Shown here piece after piece: positions 11,001 through 21,178 of a stretch of 30,537 nt of DNA. The DNA is from Saccoglossus kowalevskii (lineage: Eukaryota; Hemichordata; Enteropneusta; Harrimaniidae): positions 1-30,537 of the forward strand of contig NW_003136883.1 in the NCBI RefSeq assembly GCF_000003605.2, written 5' to 3'. The stretch's first letter is position 1; every line of letters starts with the position of its first letter. The translations under genes and the position numbers were made by a program. The notes beneath the pieces were generated by a model, which ran no database searches, was not told the origin of the DNA, and saw only the letters and a program-made list of their open reading frames with translations.

Positions 11001-14000
11001 AATCAAAGCCATGAATCTATTTTACTAATTGTTAGAAATATTCATAAATTTCACAATTCAAATTGAAACGAGAGTTTGTATTGGTCCAGGGAATAACATT
11101 GGTACATTGTTTTCAAATGACGTCATTGCGCACATCACTCGTTGGCTATTTGATTTAAACTGTCATTGAAATTTATAAATATTTATAAAAATAAGAATGG
11201 GCTTGTGCTGTCGATAGTACATGTTTATGATTTAATTTTGTAAAAAACTTCAGTTCAATTGACAACGTATCAGCTATAAGTTATACATTGTACAAAATGC
11301 TGAAAACTAGTTGTAAATCTCAGCCAATCTAATGATTGTTACCTTTCACTTTTATAATGATAATGATGTACCGCGAAACTCTAGAATCTATTCAACCTGA
11401 TTCAAATATTAGTATTAACTGAAATACTCATGAAAAAAGTAAAACCCGTATCAGATTTTATATTCTTATAATATAACATTCCACTACATATCACAGTTTC
11501 GATTATTGCGTTCAATGTAGCGTTATGGCGTTGGGGCGCACTTCGTCTCATTGCGTTTTTGATATTGTACTTCATCACGTAGGCAAAGACACTGCCAGAG
11601 TACTTATCGCTTCGGTATGGTGGAGAGAGACTTACAGTGTTCATGTCAGTGTTTTCTATAATACTGTATGTATTCACAAGGATAGCGGTAAGTAACAGTG
11701 AACTGTACACTCATCGTACGTTCATAATCGAAATGAGACTTAAAGCGCGGTGGTCGTCGCAATGCGCGTGTTCGAATTTCATGTAAATAAACAATGTATT
11801 TTACACGCGTTGTATACGTCGCTGTGAGTCCCATATCGAACAGGGTGCGGCAGGACGACTGCCACCTTTTAACATATAATTTCCATGCCTAATAGTTGAG
11901 ACATCCCGGATTTGATAAGATGAATACTATTAATACCCTGTGTGTATGTCTACTGCATTAATACCCTGTGTGTATGCCTACTGCATTAATACCCTGTGTG
12001 TATGCCTACTGCATTAATATCCTGTGTGTATGCCTACTGCATTAACACCCTCTGTATGCCTACTGCATTAATACCCTGTGTGTATGCTTACTGCATATGA
12101 CTATTCGTCAGTTTTCTCCAAATTTCCATTAATATACACAATTCCAATTTTAACGTACATCTTTAATCGCAACTTTATAACTGGACTTGAACAGTAAATA
12201 TACTCTTATTTTTCTTGCAGGTTAATATTTATGGTCTAGTTATATTTATAAAATACACTTTTGACTGGAATTTATATTATACCATTATTGGTATGGTGGC
12301 ACTAGTTACACTTATAACTGCCGTGGGTATGTACATGTATTATTTTTGTACAGTTTCTCTGACACAGTAAGCACTTTCTTTCTTAACTTAGTTATACTAA
12401 TTTTGTTGTAATATATATTTTTTTGGTTTTAGGTGGTATGAAATCTGTTCTATATACAGGTGTATTGTACACACCCATCATTATCATTGGTGCTGTTGTT
12501 CTCGCTGCATTTGGTACGTATTGAAATAAATAGAACGACAATACGAGTGACCTCTCTGTCACGAAATTGTGATATACCACGTCCTCTAGAGGCAAATAAC
12601 TACCCATGATGCACTGACAGCAAGTAAGAACATCAGAATGTAAACACCATCATTCCTCTATATTACAGCATTTATGGAAGCCGGTGGATACTCTGGTCTT
12701 ACAAACAATCTATTAAGAGTGTTTCCGGCATTTCCCACTTTTTTTCTGACCAATGCAAGTACTTGCAGAGATCCATCAGAAGACGCTTTTCATATCTTCC
12801 ATGGGTTAGAAGACCCGAACCAGCCATGGTTAGGAACGGTCTTAGGTGTTGCCATAGTAACGATGTGGTATTGGTGCTCGGATCAGGTGAGATATATATT
12901 GGATGAAACCAATAGTTTGGCGATTTACCGTGACGTATTTCGTAAAATCGTGGTTACTGTAAATCTGCTAAACACCATTTTGTATTCCCGGACTCTGAGG
13001 GACACTCGGTACGCATGATGCAAAACAAACACGAGTATTTGAGGTGGTTGTAGTACATGTTTAGGTTATTAAAAAATAGGTATATGTTTCCAAAATGATA
13101 AGATAAACGCAAAGAAAGATTTATTTGTCAAGTTTGGTGTCTTGTTTTCTTTTGTGACTCTCCCCCTTGTTTTTGTTTAATGCTCCAGTTCACCAGTGTA
13201 AGGAAGTACTACTTCCTCCTCCATGGAAGTAGCACGTCGTTCGAGTATTATGGAGCTAGTGGTCTCCGAATATAATATCAAATGTCAATATTTTAACGTA
13301 TGAATCGTGAATATATTCCGTAGAATAAAATGAAAAAATATGAGCCATAATCTTAATCTATGTTTACACTACTTGAACGCAGACTTTATGCCAAAATAAA
13401 CTTTAATTTTTTTCTCTTCATACTAGATAATGACGCAGTATATATTTGCCGCCAAGAGTTTGTCCCATGCTAAAGGAAGCGTGTTATTAGCAGGGTGTCT
13501 TCTCATATTACCGTTATTTCTTATTGTTATACCTGGAATGCTAGCAAGAATGTTGTATGTAGGTGAGCATCATAAATCGACCTAGTATCCGGAAGTGACG
13601 TTACCACGCGAATTGCGGCCGAGCTCCAACTGCGATCGTGCACTTTACACAGGAGGGGCCAACATATGTGTAGATATTCAATCCCTGATATTGAGGTTAT
13701 TGATTTTATATTATAATATTTACAACAATTATTTCGCCCATGCTGCTGTCTTGGATATACTTTATGTAAATGTATTTTGAATTTCAGCTGTACATTTTGA
13801 AGTATAAGTTACGACATTTTGACGTTGAGTGTTTTTCCTATTTTAGATCAAGTTGGGTGTTTAACGTATATTGACTGCTTTGTTGCATGCAGGGACTCGC
13901 GAACGTGTTTCCATATCGCGTACCCAATGTTAGTATCTCAACTCTCACTTCCTACAGGTAAGATCTCGCGTTGTATGTCACGTGGAGTGACGCTGTATTG

Positions 14001-17000
14001 GTCATATTTGAATTCAGTGACTGAAGGGAAGTTATGAGTGGCAGTGTCACGTGATAGAGAAGGGTGTTCAAAATTGATATGGCATAACCTCAAGATGTCG
14101 CAATATGAGGGAAATGTATGCATTGATTGTCACGTGATCACCACATATCAACGTTTAGAGCAGAACAGAAATAGTAGATCTGTACCGTGCATTATTGGAA
14201 TTTTAGCCGTGTTAATCGTCACATGATGTCATATTACCAGTGATGTCAACATTAATTCTTTTATATTGTTTTCATTGAACTACACTCATTATGCATTTCA
14301 CGGTCTAACGTCACCGGGTGGGATAATTTGTCTATATTTTGCAAAATTGTAATTGATAAAATATTTCTGTTCCGATATATTTAATGCATTCCCTTGAAAC
14401 GAAGATTCTATGATGTACACGTGTGAGAATTTGAGCCCGAGGTAAAAGGGAAATTTTAATCCAGTGAATTTTGCTGCTAAATCAGTGCATGTGGCATCCA
14501 CTTACGTTGTTGTATTACATATTTAGGAATACGTGGGTTGCTATTGGTAACCATCATGGCTGCATCTATGAGTTCATTGTCATCGATATTTCATGGCGCT
14601 TCTACTACATTCACACTTGATATTTGGAATAGAGTTCGTGGTCATGTCATCAAAGAATGGGAATTGATTATTGTATACAGGTGAGATACAACATGTCAAA
14701 CACCGCCGTAACCTTCCATGCCCATATTTGGGTCGTATACCTCTGTACCTTTGTTATCACCCCACGTGTGTTATGGAAACCATTCATTCGAATTTATTTG
14801 TTATTGCACAATTTTACAATGTCCCTTCGATAGCTCAGTTGGTAGAGCGGAGGACTGTAGTGGTCATTTGCTGTTATCCTGTTATCGCTGGTTCGAATCC
14901 GGCTCGAAGGACTTATTTTTTCAATATTATTTTTTCTATTTAACTCACTTTATGAATGTTTACCTGAATGAATTACTCAAAATAACGGCACAAATAACCA
15001 AAAATATGAGTCGTCACTGACAGAAATTTGAAGTAACAGTACTAAAAAAATGTGATGTTCGTCTTCCGATCAGCGTGACAGTATTTGCGAACGTATCGTC
15101 GCATTTCGTTGTGGGTAAAGTCAAGTGCGAAAAACTGCATTCGTGTGTTATTTTAACTAACTTTACTCTTTGCAGAATGTTTGTTGCAAGTTTAGCATTC
15201 ATGACTATATGGTGGATACTTGTTGTACAAAACTTCCAAGGAGCAAAAATATTCGTGTTCATCCAATCAATGTACTCCTATTTTTCACCGCCATTATTAG
15301 TCTGCTTTCTGCTTGGAGTCACGTGCAAAAAGGTCAACGAAGAGGTAAGATATAAACCGGTGAAGGACATTCGTATATGCATAGAAGAAGTTTGCATTTT
15401 ATTCTGTGAAAATACTGAACAAAGCAACTGTGATTCATAGGGAAATCATTCTATTGTGAAAAAAACATTTCACTTATTAATATTTCTTTTTTATTACTAG
15501 TTTTTTTTTTTTATAATTCGGTTAGCGACCTGTGACGACACAAGGATAACTGTACGTCATGATTGTCTTGAAAGCGATAATCAAGGCAGCACGCGTGGGT
15601 CTGTCGAACACAACGCGTTGCGGCGACCGCGGGACTTTAATAGTCATACAACTGACTGACCTCATTCTTCCTATAGGGTGCATATTGGGGAATGGTCTTT
15701 GGGATATCATTTGGTGTATTTAGAACCTTAATGGACGTAGTGTTCGGTGTATCTACATGTGAAAGGCCGGCAGATGGTCCCTATCTTCTGCATAGAATCA
15801 ATCATCTGTACTTTTGCATCATATCAACTTTTATTTGTATATTGGTTACCTTGGTGATAAGTGTTGTGACAAAACCAATTATACCAGAGCATGAGGTAAT
15901 TCTAGTAGTATTTTAGTTAGTCTGTATTACCACAGTAACCATAGTTAGGTTTACTCACCTAGTGGAGACGAGCGAACATAGCACGGCCTGGAAATGCTAC
16001 GCGGAGTGCGCCCTCTACAGAGAACTCAACTCGCCGGCATTGTTCATGCTTAGTCTGGGTCGATACAGAATATGCTAGAATACTTGACTGATCCGTCTAC
16101 CTTGGTTTGCACATTTCCATCAGTACAAACATTTATCATGATTATATCATCACAAACACTTTCCGTTTTCGACATTGTAAAATTCTTTCGTGTTTAAGGA
16201 GAAACGTACAGTATTGTCACAGAGTAAACTCATATTTATTACAGTTATTGTTCATACATGAGTTGTTGAACACATTCAACATTTTTTTAATTTAGTTCTC
16301 AGTTATAATTCAAGACAAATGAAATGCGAAAATACAAAACAAATTGTACATATGGTACATTCGTATATATTAACTACATATATGTATTTTAAATTCTCCT
16401 CTAAATGCTGTTATCTTCTCTGTAATTAAAAGCTTGCCAGATTGACATGGGGAACAAGATACGACTACCCACACCGCAATAGAATTGAAAGTGGTAAAAC
16501 ATTGAGTAAGATTAATTCGAAAGTGGAAAGTGAAGAAATCGAACTAAATTCCACAGGTAAGCAGAGTTAACAGAAATCACGTAATAGTAATTTAGAAATT
16601 ACGTAATAGTAATTTACATACATAAGCCCTTTGTGACATTGATATACAACTGGTACGGAATCACGACAACTAGAAGCCTCTCCTCTTATGGTCTGGTCTA
16701 CATTCGACTGAAGGAGTTTCAATGATTTGTATTTCACATGGGTCGTGTACTGTGACGTCATATGTGACTGATTTGAGTAATAGCGAATTGGAAATTCAAA
16801 AGTGTTCATAGCACTATTGAAACAGCGTGTTATTGATATGAAAAACAAGATAGGTTTGATCACGTGTGCTCGGGGGACTCTAAGGTTATATTGTAACTTC
16901 AAAAAGTAAGTTGCAACCAGCATGATAGCTTGTACAAATAAACTGACCACAGACTGACTTGGTAAAGCCTCGTTTTACAAATTATAGACTGAGAGTTCGC

Positions 17001-17714
17001 GAGGGGCGGCTTACAGGCACAGACTTGCAAGACTGAATTTTATGTAGTCATTATCTGACTTTTATGCAGTAATCTGAGAGTCACTTATACCAAGATGTTA
17101 CTGGTCATTTCCAACTGCCAATAAATATATGTAATGCATTCAGAATTTTATATGAATTAATCTATGTCAGGATGACATGTGTTATAGATATATAGATCTC
17201 CCTCTTTATTGTCAATAGATATATTATTATATTTGCACATAACTGTACTTTGTGTTAATTTAAAAGGGGAAGTCAAGCCAAACAACATAATGCCCCTTAA
17301 AGAAATACCTCCACTAATGTAGAAGAATACAATATATATGAAAAGGCTGTAAATTGCATGTTCTTACATTTGCCGAGCTCTTTCATCTTGGAGCATTATG
17401 TTGTCAGACTTGACTTTTCCTTTAAGCTTTAGAAATTATGTAGTCATGTGAATGTGGCCTTAAAATAACAATACATTATTATAATGATCGCGAATAATGC
17501 ATATTAATATGTGTGCCCCATGTTTTTTATAGGAGACGTGACAGCAAGGAAACGACGACGAAAACAGATTCACAAAAAATGTTGTATTAAATCAGACATT
17601 GTAGAAACAAACATGCCATCTATCGTCCAGGAGAAGAAATGTCGATGGATTTTGAACATTGGCGCATTGCTGTTAGGAGGGATAACACTTGCTCTTTTTG
17701 GTTTCTTCCATTAA
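8070..17714 (+). CDS. SLC5-family sodium/solute cotransporter (SGLT-like), 15 coding exons, 639 aa
   Basis: Coding exons: 8070-8147, 8925-8996, 9507-9611, 10566-10625, 11583-11687, 12221-12326, 12433-12513, 12669-12886, 13427-13562, 13847-13957, 14527-14680, 15176-15344, 15677-15895, 16433-16556, 17533-17714. All introns are GT-AG, phases agree throughout, and the total is 1920 nt including TAA. The start ATG has a good context (CAACATGG). Family hallmarks in order: NRGT (exon 2), SLFATNLGAG (TM1 region), LGWGFGPVY, LPEYLSLRYGG, MWYWCSDQ (Y270, W271), PGMLARMLY, RGLLL...MSSLSSIF (S371, S373, S374 equal the Na2 serines), FIQSMYSYFSPP (Q439), VNEEGAYWG, HLYFC, and a C-terminal hydrophobic helix (TM14). 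N231 lies in an NAS sequon of the extracellular loop. Fourteen TM helices are expected, in the plasma membrane. Against human SGLT1, H83, E102, D204 and K321 align to Y64, P83, G185 and L301, so the substrate may not be glucose. Introns are otherwise without genes except the tRNA in intron 11. Confidence 0.95.
11741..11872. mobile_element. Short MITE-like repeat, copy A (intron 5)
   Basis: This about 130-bp block matches 20470-20593 in the same orientation, sharing GCGTGTTCGAATTTCATGTA, ACAATGTATTTTACA and ATCGAACAGG. Its ends are imperfect inverted repeats (AAAG..GTGGTCGTCGC against a GACGACTGCCACCTTTT-type end). I infer a non-autonomous DNA element. It has no coding capacity. Confidence 0.6.
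11929..12094. repeat. 28-bp minisatellite, six copies (intron 5)
   Basis: Direct tandem units have the form ATTAATACCCTGTGTGTATG followed by CCTACTGC. Copies start at 11929, 11957, 11985, 12013, 12041 (a 26-bp variant) and 12067. Units differ by only a few substitutions, so the array is young and probably length-polymorphic. Confidence 0.95.
14824..14911 (+). tRNA. tRNA-Tyr: tRNA-Tyr(GTA) with a 15-nt intron, nested in SLC5 intron 11
   Basis: The acceptor stem CCTTCGA (14824-14830) pairs perfectly with TCGAAGG (14904-14910), with discriminator A at 14911. The A box TAGCTCAGTTGG is at 14831-14842 and the B box GGTTCGAATCC at 14890-14900. The anticodon loop is CTGTAG|A with anticodon GTA, interrupted at the canonical position after base 37 by a 15-nt intron (14861-14875). 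The mature length is 73 nt. The anticodon stem GAGGA/TCCTG has one G27-G43 mismatch where G-U is usual. A T6 run follows. It is transcribed in the same direction as the host gene. Confidence 0.95.
14916..14921 (+). terminator. RNA polymerase III terminator (T6) of tRNA-Tyr
   Basis: A run of six T residues begins five bases after the tRNA 3' end, the expected Pol III termination signal. Confidence 0.85.
16155..16197 (+). repeat. About 40-bp dispersed motif, copy 1 (intron 13)
   Basis: The core ACTTTCCGTTTTCGACATTG followed by TAAAATTCTTTCG matches 17918-17962 (same strand) and 20191-20235 (opposite strand). It is probably the end of a dispersed element. Confidence 0.6.
17260..17425. mobile_element. 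MITE with about 37-bp inverted ends (intron 14)
   Basis: The left end TAAAAGGGGAAGTCAAGCC...AACAACATAATGCCCC pairs with the right end GGAGCATTATGTTGTCAGAC...TTGACTTTTCCTTTAAG as an imperfect inverted repeat with about 6 differences. The element is about 166 bp with no coding capacity. Confidence 0.75.
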
Positions 17715-17720
17715 AATAAA
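17715..17720 (+). terminator. AATAAA directly after the SLC5 stop codon
   Basis: The hexamer starts at the base after TAA (17712-17714). If used it would give a 3' UTR of only about 15-35 nt. An alternative ATTAAA lies at 17801-17806. Confidence 0.5.
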
Positions 17721-18366
17721 AGTAACACTTTACTGTAGAAAAAGAAACATTTACATTTTGAAAATATATGTGTATTTAAATATTATAAATTTACATTATG
17801 ATTAAATCAGTTATCAGTTGCCTTTCAATCTCTGAGTCTATATTGTTCTATTTGTCTATTTTGTGAACGCATGGGAGTATACCTTTTTGAAGCTTTTAAC
17901 ATTCCTACCAATAACTACGATAAAGACTTTCCGTTTTCCACATTGTGAAATTCCTTCGTTTTTTGGGAGAAAAAACCCTAAACAAGCAGCCTCTCGGCTG
18001 AGATAGCTCCGCTGTTAGCAATGCACATTTCAATTAAAGAACAGAAGATATCATTAGAAAACGAACAATATGTATAGTAAGTATAGTATCAAAACAATCA
18101 GACTTGCGGTTTTCAACAAGAAGTGGAAAATATCACTTTTTACCAAAAATTACAAAAATATTCATCAAAATTAAAGAATTGAAGATATCATCATGAAATG
18201 AACAAATCTGAGTTAGAAGCACACGTAGTGCCTATACATGTAATATCAAAGCAATTGGACTTGCGGTTTTCAACAAGAAGTTGAAAATATCACTTTTTAC
18301 CTAGAGAATTAAAGATATCATTACAAAATGAACAAATCTGAGAGAGGTCCACATGTCGTACCTATA

Positions 18367-18969
18367 CACAGTCAGCTGGCGCACACGTGATAATAAAATA
18401 AATACGATATTTACTATATGGGGGCTGCCATCTTGAATGACGCATAAAACTAAATAAGTTGTGAAACGCGTTTTTCAGATTCCTACAAATCAAGATAAAA
18501 ATACCAATCTTTCACAAAAATACGGTCCGTTTGAGTTATATTAAGCCAACCGATAACAAAATTCTGCCGAATTCGGCGTTTTTGTGTGGAAAATCCCTTG
18601 CATACGAACACCTAATTACGCGAAGAACCTAGAACACTAAGCCCCGGCTTAGTTGAAACCGAAATTGTCATCTAAGCGTTAGGCCGTCNNNNNNNNNNNN
18701 NNNNNNNNNNNNNNNNNNNNNNNNNNNNNNNNNNNNNNNNNNNNNNNNNNNNNNNNNNNNNNNNNNNNNNNNNNNNNNNNNNNNNNNNNNNNNNNNNNNN
18801 NNNNNNNNNNNNNNNNNNNNNNNNNNNNNNNNNNNNNNNNNNNNNNNNNNNNNNNNNNNNNNNNNNNNNNNNNNNNNNNNNNNNNNNNNNNNNNNNNNNN
18901 NNNNNNNNNNNNNNNNNNNTAGCAAATATTGTATTTATTTTATTATCACATGTGCGCCAGCTGACTGTG
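18367..18969. mobile_element. hAT-like MITE with 50-bp TIRs and 8-bp target duplication
   Basis: The left TIR at 18367-18416 starts CACAGTCAGCTGGCGCACA. The right TIR at 18920-18969 is its reverse complement with 3 mismatches in 50. Both sides are flanked by TACCTATA (18359-18366 and 18970-18977), an 8-bp duplication typical of hAT elements, and the host satellite unit contains that sequence once. The interior is mostly non-repetitive AT-rich DNA with a 231-N gap, so its true length and coding capacity are unknown. Confidence 0.85.
18689..18919. other. Assembly gap (231 N)
   Basis: The run of N ends exactly where the right TIR of the hAT-like element begins. The gap was probably caused by the inverted repeat and surrounding satellite. 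The stated size may be an estimate. Confidence 0.99.
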
Positions 18970-19964
18970 TACCTATATATGTAATATCAAAGCAATTGGA
19001 CTTGAGGTTTTTAACAAGAAGTCAAAAATATCACTTTTTACCAAAAATTACAAAAATATTCACCAAAATTAGAAAATTAAAGATATCATTACAAAATGAA
19101 CAAATCTGAGAGAGGTCCACATGTAGTAACTATATATGTAATATCAAAGTAATTGAACTTGTGGTTTTCAACAAATAGTCGAAAATATAATTTTTTACCA
19201 AAAATGACAAAAATATTCATGAAAATTAGAGAATTAAAGATATCATTACAAAATGAACAAATGTGAGAGAGGTTCACATGTAGTACCTATATATGTAATA
19301 TCAAAGCAATTGGACTTGCGGTTTTTAACAAGAAGTTGAAAATATCACTTTTTACCAAAAATGACAAAAATATTCACTAAAATTAGAGAATTGAAGATAA
19401 AATTACAAATGAACAAATCTGAGAGAGGTCCACATGTAGTACTTATATATGTAATATCAAAGCAATTGGACTTGCGGTTTTTAACAAGAAGTTGAAAATA
19501 TCACTTTTTACCAAAAATATTCACCAAAATTAGAGAATTGAAGATATCATCATGAAATAAACAAATCTAAGAGAGGTCTATCCAAGGTACATATACACCA
19601 AGTATCAAAGCATTCAGGCTTGTAGTTTTCAAGAAGAAGTCGAAAAAGTAAAACATTGACACGGACGACGATGACGGACAATCACTCATATGATAAGCTC
19701 CGCTCGACAAAGTCGACAGCAGAGCTAAAAACTGATTTTGACAAGCGAAATGTATTCCCTATTCACCCATAAATAATTTTCATATTTACCGATTACACAA
19801 GAATATCACAGAAAATAAAGACAATTTGCTATATTCTCTATATTTTTACCTTTTATTTGTCTTGAATTAAGACTGAAAGAATTTGAATGTAATTACAAAC
19901 TATCTAGTGCGTTTAACAACTCGTGTATGAACAAAAATATATATGATTTTACTTGGTAAAAATA

Positions 19965-20172
19965 CTGTGGAATACTTTATTTTCGCTGGAATTAATTTTC
20001 GCTGAAAAGGCTTTTTGGGCGTTTGCTTGGAATTTATTTTCACTGATTTTGGATGAGTTTAATGTGAAAATATAGGAAAAAAAGTATATTCGCTGGATTT
20101 TATTTTCACGGAATCATCCCTTCAGCGAAAATAGCGAAAATAAATTCCAAGCGAAAATAAAGTATTCTACAG
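19965..20172. mobile_element. Tc1/mariner-like MITE (TA target duplication)
   Basis: The left end CTGTGGAATACTTTATTTTC and the right-end complement CTGTAGAATACTTTATTTTC continue into GGAATTTATTTTCGC-like sequence on both sides. TA flanks the element at 19963-19964 and 20173-20174. It is 208 bp and non-coding. Confidence 0.85.
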
Positions 20173-20469
20173 TACTGTTTTTTTCTGCTAAAAACGAAAG
20201 GATTTCACAGTGTCGAAAACGGAAAGTCTTTATCGCATTGTTCAAAACAAATATCTATATATTCACTAAATTGATAAAAAGAATATTATAATTATAATTG
20301 TTTTTGTTATAACATCTTATAATATCTTAATGTTATTATACGTGTAGTACAATGTATGTAATACTGATGTGCAGACAGGGACACTCATGAATGACAAAAG
20401 TTATTACATAACACTGAATACAAAATACATATAGTGCTTTGGAAATTTCTCTTCCATTTCCAGCGAAGT

Positions 20470-20593
20470 TTAAAGGATGTGGTCATCGCGCAGCGCGTGT
20501 TCGAATTTCATGTAAACAAACAATGTATTTTACATGAGTTGTAAACGTTGTTCCAAATCGAACAGGACGCGGCGCGACGACCACTGCCTTTGA
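20470..20593. mobile_element. Short MITE-like repeat, copy B
   Basis: This is the second copy of the 11741-11872 family. Its ends are clearer here: AAAGGATGTGGTCATCGCG against the complement of the right end, AAAGGCAGTGGTCGTCGCG. No coding capacity. Confidence 0.65.
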
Positions 20594-21178
20594 ATTGACC
20601 CCACACCTCCCTGGTCCTATAACATTTGCGTATGTAATATACATATTTCCGTTCCACAATAGAAAGCATGGAAATATTTACTATGATATCCATTTCTTCT
20701 TTAAAACTTCACGATATATTATGTAAACCAGTTTACATTATGGGATAGACGTACTTTATATGGGGGATGTCAATTACGAAATGTAGGTAAAACAACTGCA
20801 TCAGAACAGCTTATATATAATGCATCTTCAGATTTGATTCCGAAGTTTTATGTACCAAAAAACAAGTTGAAGATTTATTGCTCTAGAATTTCAGATTGCA
20901 TCTGTAATTTTACCACCAATCGATCGGTGTGGTCAAAATTAATACAAAACTTGATTGTCAATGCGTGCCTCATGAACACCAAAGCGACGGAAATGGTGTC
21001 ACGCGATACGAGTTTACCAGTGCTCTCGAAACGAAAAACATTGAAAACGCTCCGTAAAAAATAAGTCATGAATATTCAATTAAAGTATGTAAATGGATGT
21101 CCTTATTAACCTGACAGCATGTACCCAAATGCAATTTGAGTGCAGTTGCTCGTAGAGGGCGCTCTGTAATTGAAATTA

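Larger units (their letters stand above)
18004..19730. mobile_element. Non-autonomous element with internal ~155-bp satellite
   Basis: Seven satellite units carry an AAGATATCAT-type landmark at 18045, 18183, 18312, 19081, 19238, 19394 and 19541. Removing the 611 bp of inserted DNA and target duplication between the third and fourth leaves 158 bp, matching neighbours of 157 and 156. Units share TGTAATATCAAAGCAATTGG, AACAAGAAGT and ATATCACTTTTTACC. The array is flanked by related inverted sequences: TAGCTCCGCTGTTAGC at 18004-18019, and a terminal hairpin whose complement reads TAGCTCTGCTGTCGAC, ending near 19727. I infer a transposable element with an expanded internal tandem repeat. It has no coding capacity. 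Confidence 0.7.
17918..20235. repeat. Repeat nest bracketed by a 45-bp inverted repeat
   Basis: Positions 17918-17962 and the reverse complement of 20191-20235 share CGATAAAGACTTTCCGTTTT and continue similarly for 45 bp, with four mismatches. Between them lie the satellite element (18004-19730), a hAT-like insertion (18367-18969) and a TA-flanked MITE (19965-20172). Whether the outer pair are true transposon termini or two opposed copies of the 16155-type motif is open. Confidence 0.6.

Noticed and set aside
12674-13018. 114-codon ORF as an independent gene
   Set aside because: It is exon 8 of the SLC5 gene read through its donor at 12887 into the intron.
13200-13242. Hairpin GGAAGTACTACTTCC and CTACTTCC/GGAAGTAG as a microRNA precursor
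   Set aside because: The stems are only 7-8 bp with a short loop, far below a miRNA hairpin.
14671-14943. Peptides translated across the tRNA region
   Set aside because: The sequence folds as tRNA-Tyr with perfect acceptor stem and A/B boxes. The ORFs are coincidental.
15075-15440. 121-codon ORF as an independent gene
   Set aside because: It contains SLC5 exon 12 (15176-15344) with intron sequence on both sides.
18668-18925. 85-codon ORF spanning the N run
   Set aside because: An artefact of unknown bases translated as X.
18004-19730. CRISPR-like array
   Set aside because: The units are contiguous ~155-bp satellite repeats in a eukaryotic genome, without short repeats or unique spacers.
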